Below, one piece after another: positions 1 to 7,311 of a stretch of DNA of 19,132 nucleotides. The stretch covers positions 1 through 19,132 of the forward strand of contig JBGVKV010000084.1 of NCBI GenBank assembly GCA_045123975.1. The letters are read 5' to 3'. This DNA comes from SIG701 sp045123975 (GTDB lineage Bacteria; Bacillota; Clostridia; Oscillospirales; CAG-272). Every line of letters starts with the position of its first letter. The stretch's first letter is position 1. The notes under the pieces were generated by a model that saw nothing but the letters and a program-made list of their open reading frames with translations, did not search any database and was not told where the DNA came from. The position numbers and the translations under genes were made by a program.

Positions 1-1
1 C

Positions 2-385
2 GATACGGAAGCCATCAACAAGGAACTGGAAGAAATGATGGCAGACACCGAGGATATTTGGACCGACTACACCGACGCCGTAGCGGAGGAGGAAATCGAT
101 CCCGGCTTTGCTCTGCCCGAAATCCCACCGGAAGAAGTCGCCGAGGAATCCTTCTTTGAAGAATCTCCCGTGAAGGAAGAAACTCCCACAGAGGAGGACG
201 ACGCTCTGCTTCTGCAGAATCTCCGCCGTGCGTTCAGCGTGGAATTTGACACCTTTGAGCCCGGCGCACAGACGAAGAAAACACAGTCGGATGACGCAGA
301 CGAGTTTTCCTTTGTGGAAAACGAGCCCCCGAAAAAACGCGGATTTCTCAGCCGTCTGATCGGCGGCGATTCCGACGGAGAATAA
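2..385 (+). CDS. C-terminal part of an acidic protein upstream of lspA (possibly DivIVA-like); 5' end outside the window
   Basis: The reading frame is open from the first complete codon (position 2) to the TAA at 383-385, so only the C-terminal part, about 127 codons, is visible. It is very rich in Glu and Asp, looks disordered, and ends in a short basic-hydrophobic stretch (KKRGFLSRLIGG) that could be an amphipathic helix. There is no recognisable catalytic motif. The gene stops 19 bp before lspA and is probably in the same operon. In many Bacillota the genes just upstream of lspA-rluD encode cell-division proteins such as DivIVA, and an acidic tail after a coiled coil would fit. This is inferred from position only; the domain that would settle it lies outside the window. 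Confidence 0.55.
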   Translation, partial: DTEAINKELEEMMADTEDIWTDYTDAVAEEEIDPGFALPEIPPEEVAEESFFEESPVKEETPTEEDDALLLQNLRRAFSVEFDTFEPGAQTKKTQSDDADEFSFVENEPPKKRGFLSRLIGGDSDGE

Positions 386-404
386 CCCATCAACTGAGGT
401 AATT

Positions 405-881
405 ATGCTTTTATTCTTTCTTGTAACAGCAGGGGTGATCCTTCTGGATCAGCTCACAAAGATCCTTGCCCTGCAGTATCTTGCCCCGGCAGGCAGCTAT
501 CTCCTGTGGGAAAACGTGCTGCACCTGACCTACGTGGAAAACACCGGAGCCGCCTTCGGTATGCTGAAGGATCATCGCTGGGTGTTCCTTGTGATCTCCA
601 CTGTGGCATTGGGCGGCATGGTAGCCTATATGTTCTGGAACAAATCCCGCCGTCCCCTGGAAACCGTATCCGTGGCCTTTATCGTGGGCGGCGGCATCGG
701 CAATATGATCGACCGCCTGGCCCGCGGCTTTGTGGTGGATTTCGTGGACGTAAAATGCATTCCCCACTGGAAGTACATCTTCAACGTAGCGGACATCTTC
801 GTCTGCGTGGGGTGCGGTCTCTTCATTCTCTACATCCTGCTCTTTGAAACAAAGATACAGGAGAAAGAGGACTCCCAATGA
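405..881 (+). CDS. lspA: Lipoprotein signal peptidase (signal peptidase II)
   Basis: LspA is an integral membrane aspartyl protease that cleaves the signal peptide of prolipoproteins after the +1 cysteine has been lipidated. The 158-residue length is normal. Family motifs are clear: the N-terminal helix ends in LDQLTK (14-19), ENTGAAFG lies at 45-52, GGIGNMIDRLARG at 96-108 runs into VVDFVD (110-115), and FNVADIF is at 126-132. The aspartates in the last two motifs include the catalytic dyad. Four transmembrane segments are visible (about 3-25, 58-78, 86-104 and 128-148). The start is preceded by TGAGGT. The stop overlaps the next start in an ATGA arrangement at 878-881, implying translational coupling with the downstream pseudouridine synthase. 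Confidence 0.97.
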   Translation: MLLFFLVTAGVILLDQLTKILALQYLAPAGSYLLWENVLHLTYVENTGAAFGMLKDHRWVFLVISTVALGGMVAYMFWNKSRRPLETVSVAFIVGGGIGNMIDRLARGFVVDFVDVKCIPHWKYIFNVADIFVCVGCGLFILYILLFETKIQEKEDSQ

Positions 882-1849
882 TGCGGGAGGAAGAATTCAT
901 CGCCGACAACGTGCTGATCTGCACGATCGATGCCGATGGCGACGGCAAGCGTGCCGATGCGGCCCTGGCCGATCGGACGGAGTTCTCCCGCTCGGCTCTC
1001 GTGCGCCTGATGGAATCCGGATCCGTAACACGGGACGGGACGCCCATCGCCAAAAAGACCGTAATGCGCGCGGGCGATACGGTGCAGATCCTTCTGCCCG
1101 AAATCGTTCCGGCTGAGGCGCAGCCGGAGGATATCCCGCTGGATATAATCTACGAGGACGACGACGTGATCGTCATCAACAAGCCCAAGGGGATGGTAGT
1201 CCATCCCGCACCGGGACACGAGCACGGCACCATGGTGTCCGCTCTGCTCTACCACTGCGGCAATTCCCTGTCCGGTATCGGCGGCGTGGCCCGCCCCGGC
1301 ATCGTTCATCGGATCGATCGGGACACCACCGGCCTGATCGCCGCGGCGAAAAACGACCGGGCCCATCTGGCTCTGGCGGCACAGCTGGCCGATCACTCCA
1401 TGCGCCGGGAATACCAGGCGCTCATCATCGGCGGCATTGAGGAGGAGGGTACCGTCAACGCCCCCATCGGCCGCCATCCCAAGGATCGCAAAAAGATGGC
1501 GGTTCTTCCCCGTGGCACCTCCGGTGTCCGCGAGGCTGTCACCCACTATTTCCCCGTGACGGATTTCGGATCCTTTTCCCACATCCGATTGGTGTTGGAA
1601 ACGGGACGTACCCATCAGATCCGCGTGCATATGAGCCACATCGGCCATCCCGTCATGGGAGATGAGGTGTACGGTGCCAACCGCACACCCTTTGAGAAGC
1701 AGCACAGTGCGTTGCTGTGCGGTCAATGCCTGCACGCAGGAAAACTGCGCTTCGCCCATCCCGCCACCGGCGAGATGATGGAGTTGGAAGCCCCTCTGCC
1801 CGCCGAATTTGCCAAACTACTGGATATACTGAAACAGGAGCGAAGATAA
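878..1849 (+). CDS. rluD: RluD/YlyB-family 23S rRNA pseudouridine synthase with S4 domain
   Basis: This enzyme converts uridines of large-subunit rRNA to pseudouridine. An S4 RNA-binding domain occupies about residues 18-75 (RADAALADRTEFSRSALVRLMESG and following). The catalytic domain follows: NKPKGMVVHP at 101-110, PGIVHRIDRDTTGL at 140-153 whose first Asp (D147) is the catalytic residue, and RTHQIRVHM, the conserved motif II/III region. The 323 residues match the RluD/YlyB type. The lspA-rluD order is common in Bacillota. The start overlaps the lspA stop by 4 bp, and GGAGAAAGAGG lies upstream. RluD-type specificity for helix 69 is assumed from the family; RluA/C/D paralogues cannot be separated by eye. 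Confidence 0.93.
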   Translation: MMREEEFIADNVLICTIDADGDGKRADAALADRTEFSRSALVRLMESGSVTRDGTPIAKKTVMRAGDTVQILLPEIVPAEAQPEDIPLDIIYEDDDVIVINKPKGMVVHPAPGHEHGTMVSALLYHCGNSLSGIGGVARPGIVHRIDRDTTGLIAAAKNDRAHLALAAQLADHSMRREYQALIIGGIEEEGTVNAPIGRHPKDRKKMAVLPRGTSGVREAVTHYFPVTDFGSFSHIRLVLETGRTHQIRVHMSHIGHPVMGDEVYGANRTPFEKQHSALLCGQCLHAGKLRFAHPATGEMMELEAPLPAEFAKLLDILKQERR

Positions 1850-1872
1850 CTTCGCTCCTGTGTTTTTTATTT
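1835..1872 (+). terminator. Intrinsic terminator of the lspA-rluD operon
   Basis: An 11-bp perfect stem (CAGGAGCGAAG at 1835-1845, CTTCGCTCCTG at 1850-1860) has the 4-nt loop ATAA, which contains the rluD stop codon, and is followed by TGTTTTTTATTTT. The hairpin thus overlaps the end of the coding region. The T-run also contains the stop codon of the convergent gene that ends at 1867. Confidence 0.9.
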
Positions 1873-2439
1873 TCCCGCAACGCGGGACAGATACGATGCC
1901 ATGGCGGCATCCGGCTCCAGAATCAGTCCGGCGGCGTCCCCGTCCCCATCCACGAACACGGCGATGTACGCCCGCTCCGGGATCATGGACGCCGTATAAT
2001 TGTACAGTTTCATCTCGGGATACTTTTTATGGACCTCCCGCTCTTTTCCGCCGCGGCGTGGATAGAGATCGAAATAGGCGAGCTCACTGAGACTCAGCCG
2101 GGCATCCGTCACCGACCGCCGCCCCTGGGTTTTGCGCACGGCGAAATCCAGCATATGCGGCGGCAGAGCCGCCACGTTGGCCGGCGAGGCGGCAGCGTAC
2201 TCCATCCCGTCCTCCGCCGGAGGATAGCCCCTCAGGGCGATCTCATAGGTGAAAGAGGTGCCGATATACCGGGCATACAGGAACACACCGCCCATAAAGA
2301 ACACCGAGGCACAGCTCGTCCAAAGTCCGCGATACGCAGGCAGCGGGATGGTGAAGGAAAAGCAAAGAATACTCAAGGCAAAAAACAACAGCATCAACGC
2401 CTTGGCACCACGGTTCTCCGCCCTCGGTGAATAGCGCAT
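1867..2439 (-). CDS. Small membrane protein of unknown function
   Basis: I do not recognise this 190-residue protein. It has two hydrophobic segments near the N-terminus (about 14-31 and 36-57, the second containing SCASVFFMGGVFLYARY), followed by a soluble domain of about 130 residues with no Cys/His metal motif. The topology suggests a hairpin membrane anchor with the C-terminal domain on one face. GGGAGGGA precedes the ATG at a normal distance. The gene lies downstream of yceD-rpmF on the same strand, behind a hairpin terminator, and I see no promoter of its own in the 69-bp gap. It may be expressed by read-through. It converges on rluD almost end to end. Confidence 0.75.
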   Translation of the reverse strand: MRYSPRAENRGAKALMLLFFALSILCFSFTIPLPAYRGLWTSCASVFFMGGVFLYARYIGTSFTYEIALRGYPPAEDGMEYAAASPANVAALPPHMLDFAVRKTQGRRSVTDARLSLSELAYFDLYPRRGGKEREVHKKYPEMKLYNYTASMIPERAYIAVFVDGDGDAAGLILEPDAAMASYLSRVAGK

Positions 2440-2465
2440 ACAAATCCCTCCCGTAAATTCCCCTG

Positions 2466-2500
2466 AAAAAGCGCAAAGACCGCACTAAGGCGGTCTTTTT
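2466..2500 (-). terminator. Bidirectional hairpin terminator after rpmF
   Basis: AAAGACCGC (2475-2483) pairs with GCGGTCTTT (2490-2498) around a 6-nt loop. On the minus strand it is followed by GCGCTTTTT, and on the plus strand by TTTTTCGC. It sits directly downstream of rpmF and should limit transcription into the membrane-protein gene. Confidence 0.75.
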
Positions 2501-2508
2501 CGCTGCTA

Positions 2509-2691
2509 TTACGCTTCTTTGTTGACGATCTCTTTGCCGTCGTAGTAACCGCAATTCTTGCAAACGCGGTGCGCAAGATTGTACTCGCCGCAGTGCTGGC
2601 ACTTAACCATACCGGGCAATACCAGTTTCCAAACGTTGGAACGTCTCTTATCTCTGCGCGCTTTGGATGTTTTTCTCTTCGGAACTGCCAT
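2509..2691 (-). CDS. rpmF: 50S ribosomal protein L32
   Basis: A small basic ribosomal protein of the large subunit. It begins MAVPKRKTSKARRDKRRSN, the L32 signature, and carries a zinc ribbon with two CxxC pairs (CQHC and CKNC), so it is the zinc-binding form. I chose the ATG at 2689-2691 (60 residues) because AAGGAGG lies 9 nt upstream; an in-frame GTG at 2700 would overlap that ribosome binding site. It follows yceD with a 62-bp gap on the same strand, the usual yceD-rpmF arrangement in bacteria, and both are probably read from the promoter at 3332-3360. Confidence 0.97.
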   Translation of the reverse strand: MAVPKRKTSKARRDKRRSNVWKLVLPGMVKCQHCGEYNLAHRVCKNCGYYDGKEIVNKEA

Positions 2692-2753
2692 CCTAAACAC
2701 CTCCTTATGGGTCTTATTGACATTTTAACACACTATGGTTTATTATACACCAA

Positions 2754-3293
2754 TCAATCGTGTTTTTCAAGTAGTTTTTGCAAAATTGCCAATCTTGGAT
2801 CAATTTCTTTTTTTGCAGAGCAGCCGCAATCGCCGTCTGCCAGCCGTTTTCCGCACTTCGGACACAGTCCGGGGCAGTCATCCCGGCACAAATGGTATAG
2901 GGGAAGTTCCAAAGCCACCGCTTCCGTGATCTCATTATCCACGTCCACGCCGCCGTTTATGAGCGGTAAGAGGCTGTCTTCGTAATCCTCATCGTGCTCT
3001 ACCTCACCCAGGCGCACCGCACTGTCCGTCTCGATCAACCGCTCCATGGCCAAGGGCATCGTTACCGAAATGGGATCAAGACAGCGGTCACACACCGTAT
3101 CGTAGGAAACCTCGGCATCAATCCGTAAGGTAAGATAGCCGTGATTGTCCGTCACCCGGTAGCGAACCGCAATGGGGCCGCGCAAAGTGATGCTGTCCGG
3201 CAGAAGGACACCGTCCTCGCCGGGAGTATAGGAATACTCGCCTTCCAGGGTGGTACATCTGCCTTCAAGGATCTGGCTCAGATCAATTCGCAT
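2754..3293 (-). CDS. yceD: YceD/DUF177 family protein, linked to L32 and rRNA metabolism
   Basis: A 179-residue member of the DUF177 (YceD) family, which is nearly always encoded beside rpmF and has been linked to 23S rRNA processing in other organisms. Diagnostic features are the central CDRC pair (C68/C71), an acidic stretch, then LPLYHLCRDDCPGLCPKCG and DCGC, and the family's C-terminal DPRLAILQKLL. The cysteines probably bind zinc. The start has an AGGAGG 7 nt upstream. It is the first gene after a consensus sigma-A promoter and is probably co-transcribed with rpmF. Confidence 0.92.
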   Translation of the reverse strand: MRIDLSQILEGRCTTLEGEYSYTPGEDGVLLPDSITLRGPIAVRYRVTDNHGYLTLRIDAEVSYDTVCDRCLDPISVTMPLAMERLIETDSAVRLGEVEHDEDYEDSLLPLINGGVDVDNEITEAVALELPLYHLCRDDCPGLCPKCGKRLADGDCGCSAKKEIDPRLAILQKLLEKHD

Positions 3294-3331
3294 AGATCAC
3301 CCTCCTTTTGCAAATACATCTGCGAAATAAT

Positions 3332-3360
3332 ATTATATCCGTATTTTCCCCGTCTGTCAA
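3332..3360 (-). promoter_or_regulatory. Consensus sigma-A promoter for yceD-rpmF
   Basis: Read on the minus strand, TTGACA (3355-3360) and TATAAT (3332-3337) are both perfect matches separated by exactly 17 bp. Transcription would begin near 3325, about 32 nt before the yceD start. Confidence 0.9.
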
Positions 3361-3388
3361 TGGATTTTGCAAAAAAACTTCCTCTCTA

Positions 3389-3417
3389 TTGTAATTGCGC
3401 ACGGGATTTGATATAAT
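3389..3417 (+). promoter_or_regulatory. Sigma-A promoter for the gene at 3453
   Basis: TTGTAA (3389-3394), a 17-bp spacer and TATAAT (3412-3417). A second TATAAT occurs at 3422-3427 without a good -35. The promoter is divergent from, and only 28 bp away from, the yceD promoter. Confidence 0.8.
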
Positions 3418-3452
3418 TAAGTATAATTTTCCGTTATCTGCCGGAGGTATGT

Positions 3453-4031
3453 ATGAGCAAGACCGGACGCATTGCCAAAATTACCGTAATTTCCATAATG
3501 TATATATTGATCGGGCTCTTTATTTTCCGATGCTGCTTTGCCTCCAACCGGAGCACGCTGAACGATCTCGTCCCCACGGACGCCCTGTCAGCCGCATCGG
3601 CTGACGGAGTGATCCCCGAAATGCTGACCCACGATATCGTGACGGAGATCTCCCAGGACGGCAACGTCGCCTGCTACGCCTTCGTGTACATCCCGGAGAT
3701 CCGGGAAGTGCAGATCACCGTCCGTTACAACAGCAGCATTTATGAAAAAGAATCTCTGCCGACGGACACCGTCTTCACCTTCGGTCTCACCGATTCCGAT
3801 ACAAAGGAGGAAGTGCCGGGTGAAATCCTCGAAACGAAAACCGTTTGGATGTACACCTACCACCGATTGGTATTCCGGAACGTGAGCATCACCGATACAA
3901 ACGATCTGCTTCTGCAGATGTATGCAGGGGATAAAGCCGTGGCGGTGGACGTGCTCCACTATAAGGATCAGAACGTGGTTCTGAAGCCGTACAAGCTCAG
4001 CGGCGGCGAGAAAAAAGCACTGCTGGGATAA
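3453..4031 (+). CDS. Membrane-anchored or secreted protein of unknown function
   Basis: A 192-residue protein that I do not recognise. It has a short basic N-terminus, one strong hydrophobic helix (about 9-30, ITVISIMYILIGLFIF), then a soluble domain of about 160 residues predicted to lie outside the membrane. That domain alternates hydrophobic and polar residues in a beta-rich way. Cys26/Cys27 follow the hydrophobic stretch, but the sequence (FRCCFAS) is not a good lipobox. GGAGG lies 5 nt before the ATG, a consensus promoter upstream and a terminator downstream make it a monocistronic unit. No catalytic motif is visible. Confidence 0.8.
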   Translation: MSKTGRIAKITVISIMYILIGLFIFRCCFASNRSTLNDLVPTDALSAASADGVIPEMLTHDIVTEISQDGNVACYAFVYIPEIREVQITVRYNSSIYEKESLPTDTVFTFGLTDSDTKEEVPGEILETKTVWMYTYHRLVFRNVSITDTNDLLLQMYAGDKAVAVDVLHYKDQNVVLKPYKLSGGEKKALLG

Positions 4032-4044
4032 TATAAAACAAACA

Positions 4045-4080
4045 AGGGCTGTTGCCATAGCAACAGCCCTTTCATTTTTG
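4045..4080. terminator. Bidirectional intrinsic terminator
   Basis: AGGGCTGTTGC (4045-4055) and GCAACAGCCCT (4060-4070) form an 11-bp stem with a CATA loop. On the plus strand it is followed by TTCATTTTT, and on the minus strand by TGTTTGTTTTATA. It therefore serves the gene at 3453 and could also stop the long ABC operon coming from the right. The GGGCTGTYGC stem resembles the hairpin at 17308-17335. Confidence 0.85.
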
Positions 4081-4085
4081 CGCTG

Positions 4086-4141
4086 GAGCTCGCGGAGCAG
4101 CGCGTGCAAACGCGCTGTCTCCCTTAGTCCTTCGCGTAGGA
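4086..4141. repeat. Direct repeat, copy 1 of 56 bp
   Basis: This block differs from 4218-4273 at one position only (T versus C) and the two copies are 132 bp apart. It contains the perfect hairpin CAGCGCGT-GCAA-ACGCGCTG and a non-coding duplicate of the last codons and stop of the neighbouring DUF4340 gene (read on the minus strand, ...SYAKD stop). Confidence 0.95.
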
Positions 4142-4146
4142 AGTAA

Positions 4147-4229
4147 AATTTCTGTGGCGAGATCTCCCGTTTTTTCGCCCGGCACGGGCGGGAATGGCTG
4201 TTTCAGCAGCCAAGGGTGAGCTCGCGGAG
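4147..4229. repeat. Dispersed intergenic repeat, copy A core
   Basis: The core aligns with 17378-17459 at roughly three quarters identity by eye. Shared landmarks in order are AATTT, CGAGAT, a T-run, the hairpin GCCYGGCACGGGC, AATGGC, CAGC, AAGGG and CTCGCGGAG. In this copy the hairpin stem is CGCCC/GGGCG and in the other TGCCT/GGGCA, so the outer pair has changed in a compensatory way while the GGCAC loop is the same. Confidence 0.75.
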
Positions 4230-4273
4230 CAGCGCGTGCAAACGCGCTGTCCCCCTTAGTCCTTCGCGTAGGA
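4218..4273. repeat. Direct repeat, copy 2 of 56 bp, overlapping the end of the DUF4340 gene
   Basis: It differs from 4086-4141 at one base. Its last 18 bases are the final codons and stop of the gene ending at 4256, so this repeat includes coding sequence; copy 1 appears to be the ghost of a duplicated gene end. Confidence 0.95.
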
Positions 4274-5797
4274 GTTTACGTCCAACCCCGCCAGCACCTT
4301 GTTGGCGTCCGAAGCAATCTTTTCCACCAGATCGGTAAGCACGTAGAACTCACCGTGTCCGTTGACCGTCATCAAAGCACGTCGGCCGGAGCCGGAGTAG
4401 GGATAGAACTTATACACCGTGTCCTTACCGTTCAAATTGGTGATGGTGAAGGACAGCAGGCAGTTGGCCTCATCCGCCGTCAGAGCGGCGATTTCATCCG
4501 CCGTCATCGGCACGTAGTCCTCAATCTTTACGGAGAGGAGGGTACGGTAGAACTGACGGAAATTGACAACGTCCGCGTTAGGAATGTATTTTCCCGTGCT
4601 GGACTGGACGTCCAGCGTGCCGTTGCCCGACTCGTCCTTGCCGTGGTGGAGAGTGAACTTCACATCAGCACCCGCACCGCGGATATCCAAAGCGGACACG
4701 GTAATAATCCACTGCTGGAAGGGATAGCGTGCCAGCCAGGACAGCAGATCCTTCTCCAGATACTTGCAGGAATCCTCAGACACGGACACGATCTTTTCGG
4801 GGAACAGACTGGACACCACGTTGTAGGTGTTGTCCGGCTGTTTTTCGCTGAAATACAGAATCACAGGCTCTCCTCCCACGTCAAAGCTGACGCGATAGGC
4901 CGCACTCTCAGGATTTTCAGCGTGCATATCGGGCAGACCGCACGCGAGATATTCCTCCGAGGTAGGATTCAGGTGAAGCACCACATCGCCCGTGTACTCA
5001 ATATAGGAGAAGAGAACCTCGTAATAGAGTTCCTCATTGGGATAATATCCCGCGGGATACGAAATGATGTTTTCCAGAAGGGCCTGGTCATTGACCCGCT
5101 CGCTTTCGGGGACCTGGGAGATGCGGATGAAGGTCTCACCGTTACGCTGAATGGTGAAGTTATCCACCACCAAATAGCTCTCCTGGCTCAGCCCGGTGAT
5201 CAGAATGCAGGAGGTCATATACTCCACGGAAGCCAGAACACCGTCCTCCAGGGTAGTATCCAGCACATACACACTCCGACGGCCGTCCAGCATTACGTAG
5301 TAGCCGCCGCCGGTGAGCAGATCGTAGCCCACCGCCACCCGGTACGTTTTTCCGGCGGTGGTTGTAAGGGTCCAGTAGGCACGGGGCGTGAGCAAGCCAA
5401 AATTCTCCAGCTCCGCATCGGTGGCGTTGTCCACCACTTTCACCTTAGCCAAGGGATAGCCCACGCTGGTGATCAGATTGGCAAACTTCGTCTGATCGTA
5501 GGCTACGCCTTCCAATCCTCGAATCTGGAACGTGCCGGTTTTATCCTGATAGAACTCATAGGAGCCGTGCCCGTTCTCCACCTTGAGAGAACTGATCGCT
5601 TTACGTTCCACCTGAGGATAGATCATATAGCGGTCGTTCAGACCGATCACTTCTCCCTCCACCGTTTCGGGCGGATTGGTCTCCACGGAAATCACGCCGC
5701 TTTCCACCAAGGGAACGATGACGGCAAAATACAGCGCAACGAGCGCCACAAAGATACCGAGGAGAAGAAATAGCTTCTTTTTCTGTTTCGACATCAT
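4256..5797 (-). CDS. DUF4340-domain membrane-anchored protein of a Gld-type ABC cluster
   Basis: A 513-residue protein with one N-terminal transmembrane helix (about 8-31) after a lysine-rich start, then a large, mainly beta-rich extracytoplasmic region. Repeated short units such as VYVLDTTLEDGV and YRVSFDVGGEPVILYFSE are characteristic of DUF4340 proteins, which are typically encoded next to gldG-like ABC auxiliary genes in clostridia and other phyla. The molecular role is unknown; a part in an envelope transport complex is inferred from the operon. Its start overlaps the upstream gldG-like stop (ATGA, 5794-5797), so the two are probably translationally coupled. The last six codons and stop lie inside a 56-bp direct repeat, a second copy of which is found downstream. 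Confidence 0.88.
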   Translation of the reverse strand: MMSKQKKKLFLLLGIFVALVALYFAVIVPLVESGVISVETNPPETVEGEVIGLNDRYMIYPQVERKAISSLKVENGHGSYEFYQDKTGTFQIRGLEGVAYDQTKFANLITSVGYPLAKVKVVDNATDAELENFGLLTPRAYWTLTTTAGKTYRVAVGYDLLTGGGYYVMLDGRRSVYVLDTTLEDGVLASVEYMTSCILITGLSQESYLVVDNFTIQRNGETFIRISQVPESERVNDQALLENIISYPAGYYPNEELYYEVLFSYIEYTGDVVLHLNPTSEEYLACGLPDMHAENPESAAYRVSFDVGGEPVILYFSEKQPDNTYNVVSSLFPEKIVSVSEDSCKYLEKDLLSWLARYPFQQWIITVSALDIRGAGADVKFTLHHGKDESGNGTLDVQSSTGKYIPNADVVNFRQFYRTLLSVKIEDYVPMTADEIAALTADEANCLLSFTITNLNGKDTVYKFYPYSGSGRRALMTVNGHGEFYVLTDLVEKIASDANKVLAGLDVNSYAKD

Positions 5798-7290
5798 GCG
5801 TGCTTTCTCCTTACCCAGATCACAAGTCCGGTAATGGCGGCGATCACGGGGAATACCACCGTCATAGCCACTGTCCAGTCATTGGCCTGGGCCGTGGTGA
5901 TATCCAGGGAGGTATCGTCAAACACCTTGAAATCGATATCCGCCAGCACCTTTTCCCGGCCGGTGGCCTTCATGGTGGAGGTGATGATATCGCTGTTGGC
6001 GTAGGCGTTGCTGAGCAGGTACTTGCTGTTCGCAAAGGCGGAGGAGCCGCTGACCACCACGAAGGAGTAATACTCCTCGTTGTTGATGATGCGGGACTCG
6101 CGGGACAGCGTCAGCAGATTGAAGGTACCCTCCTCGGCAACCGCGCCGTCGTAGATAGCCTCAGCGGTATCGTAGGTGGTGAGGATCGCGGAAACGTCAC
6201 GGGAGCCGGACACGCTGCCGCCCTCCTCCCACAAAATCCGAATGGGCATGCTGTAGCGGGAGATGGTCTTGGGCAAGGTATCCAGGTTCTGGGTCAGGTC
6301 CTTATAGATGGAGCTGCCCAGAGTGGTCGTATCGTATTTGGCCACCACGGAAAGGCCGTCGGTGGAGATGGAGTGCTCCATGTCGCGGATCGCCGTATCC
6401 GGGGTGAAGCCCACGCCCCACTCCTCAAGGAACTCGGAGAGGTTGTTCAGCCGGCCGGCGGAGTCGGGATTGGCAAATACCATCAGGCAGCCGAACTTAT
6501 CCAGGAAACGGTCCAGCTTGCGGATCTCGTTGGAGGACTCGTCGTCCGCCTCCGCACCGATGAAGTCGAAGCGGGGATTATTGATGATGACGATGCGGGC
6601 ATCCTCATCGATCTCTTCCTTGGCCAGATTGATGGTGCGCACGTCAAATCCGTTCTCCGCAAAGAGATTGAACAATTCGGCGGCAGAATCGCCGATAGCC
6701 TCGCCGTGCTCGGAGGTGAAGTACACGATGGGCAATTCCGCACTGGTCAGTTGCAGAATGGCGGAAACAAACTTACGCTCACCGGAATAGGCCCACACGG
6801 TGCCGTCCTCCGGCTCGACGGTGTAGAAGGACTGAAGCGAGTACACCTGCACCTCATCGCCGGACTCTACGATCACGGAAGTGGTGTAGATCTGGGTAGC
6901 GGTGTTGGTGCGGAACCGCTCGAAGAAGGAACGGTTCTTGACGATATCCTTACAGGTCACGTGAATGTTGTCAAATTCCGTTTCCAGCTGCAGAGCCGTG
7001 TTGTACACGAAGCGGGTATACATGCTGTTGTCGCCCTGCATCAGCACGTCGGGCTCGCTGGCAAAGTAGATGTTGATCTCTTCATCCACGTCGGCAAGGA
7101 GTTCCTTTGTCGCATCACAGAGAGTGAAGATCTCCTCGTTGGTCATATCGATATACCACATATACCGATTGGCCAGGGCGGTGAAGATAATATTGAACAC
7201 CACCACAACGGCGATGAACGCCGCGGTGAACGCGGTAGCGGTGCTTCCGTAGCGGAAGCTTTTGGTTCTGAAAAATCCGTTTCTGTTCAT
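5794..7290 (-). CDS. GldG-like ABC transporter auxiliary protein
   Basis: A 498-residue protein with a transmembrane helix near the N-terminus (about 17-40), a large extracytoplasmic domain, and a second helix at the C-terminus (about 472-491) ending in the basic RRKHA. This topology and segments such as YFTSEHGE, VIINNPRFDF and a LDRFLDKFGCLMVFANP-like strand match the ABC-type auxiliary family that includes GldG of gliding Bacteroidota. In Bacillota the family is found with an ABC ATPase and permease and has no proven substrate. GGAGAA lies 9 nt before the ATG. The 21-bp gap to the permease and 4-bp overlap with the DUF4340 gene support one operon. Confidence 0.88.
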   Translation of the reverse strand: MNRNGFFRTKSFRYGSTATAFTAAFIAVVVVFNIIFTALANRYMWYIDMTNEEIFTLCDATKELLADVDEEINIYFASEPDVLMQGDNSMYTRFVYNTALQLETEFDNIHVTCKDIVKNRSFFERFRTNTATQIYTTSVIVESGDEVQVYSLQSFYTVEPEDGTVWAYSGERKFVSAILQLTSAELPIVYFTSEHGEAIGDSAAELFNLFAENGFDVRTINLAKEEIDEDARIVIINNPRFDFIGAEADDESSNEIRKLDRFLDKFGCLMVFANPDSAGRLNNLSEFLEEWGVGFTPDTAIRDMEHSISTDGLSVVAKYDTTTLGSSIYKDLTQNLDTLPKTISRYSMPIRILWEEGGSVSGSRDVSAILTTYDTAEAIYDGAVAEEGTFNLLTLSRESRIINNEEYYSFVVVSGSSAFANSKYLLSNAYANSDIITSTMKATGREKVLADIDFKVFDDTSLDITTAQANDWTVAMTVVFPVIAAITGLVIWVRRKHA

Positions 7291-7311
7291 TGTGTCATTC
7301 TCCTTTCCCCA

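Noticed and set aside
4355..5773. 472-codon frame opposite the DUF4340 gene
   Set aside because: Shadow frame; composition of an antisense translation and no domain.
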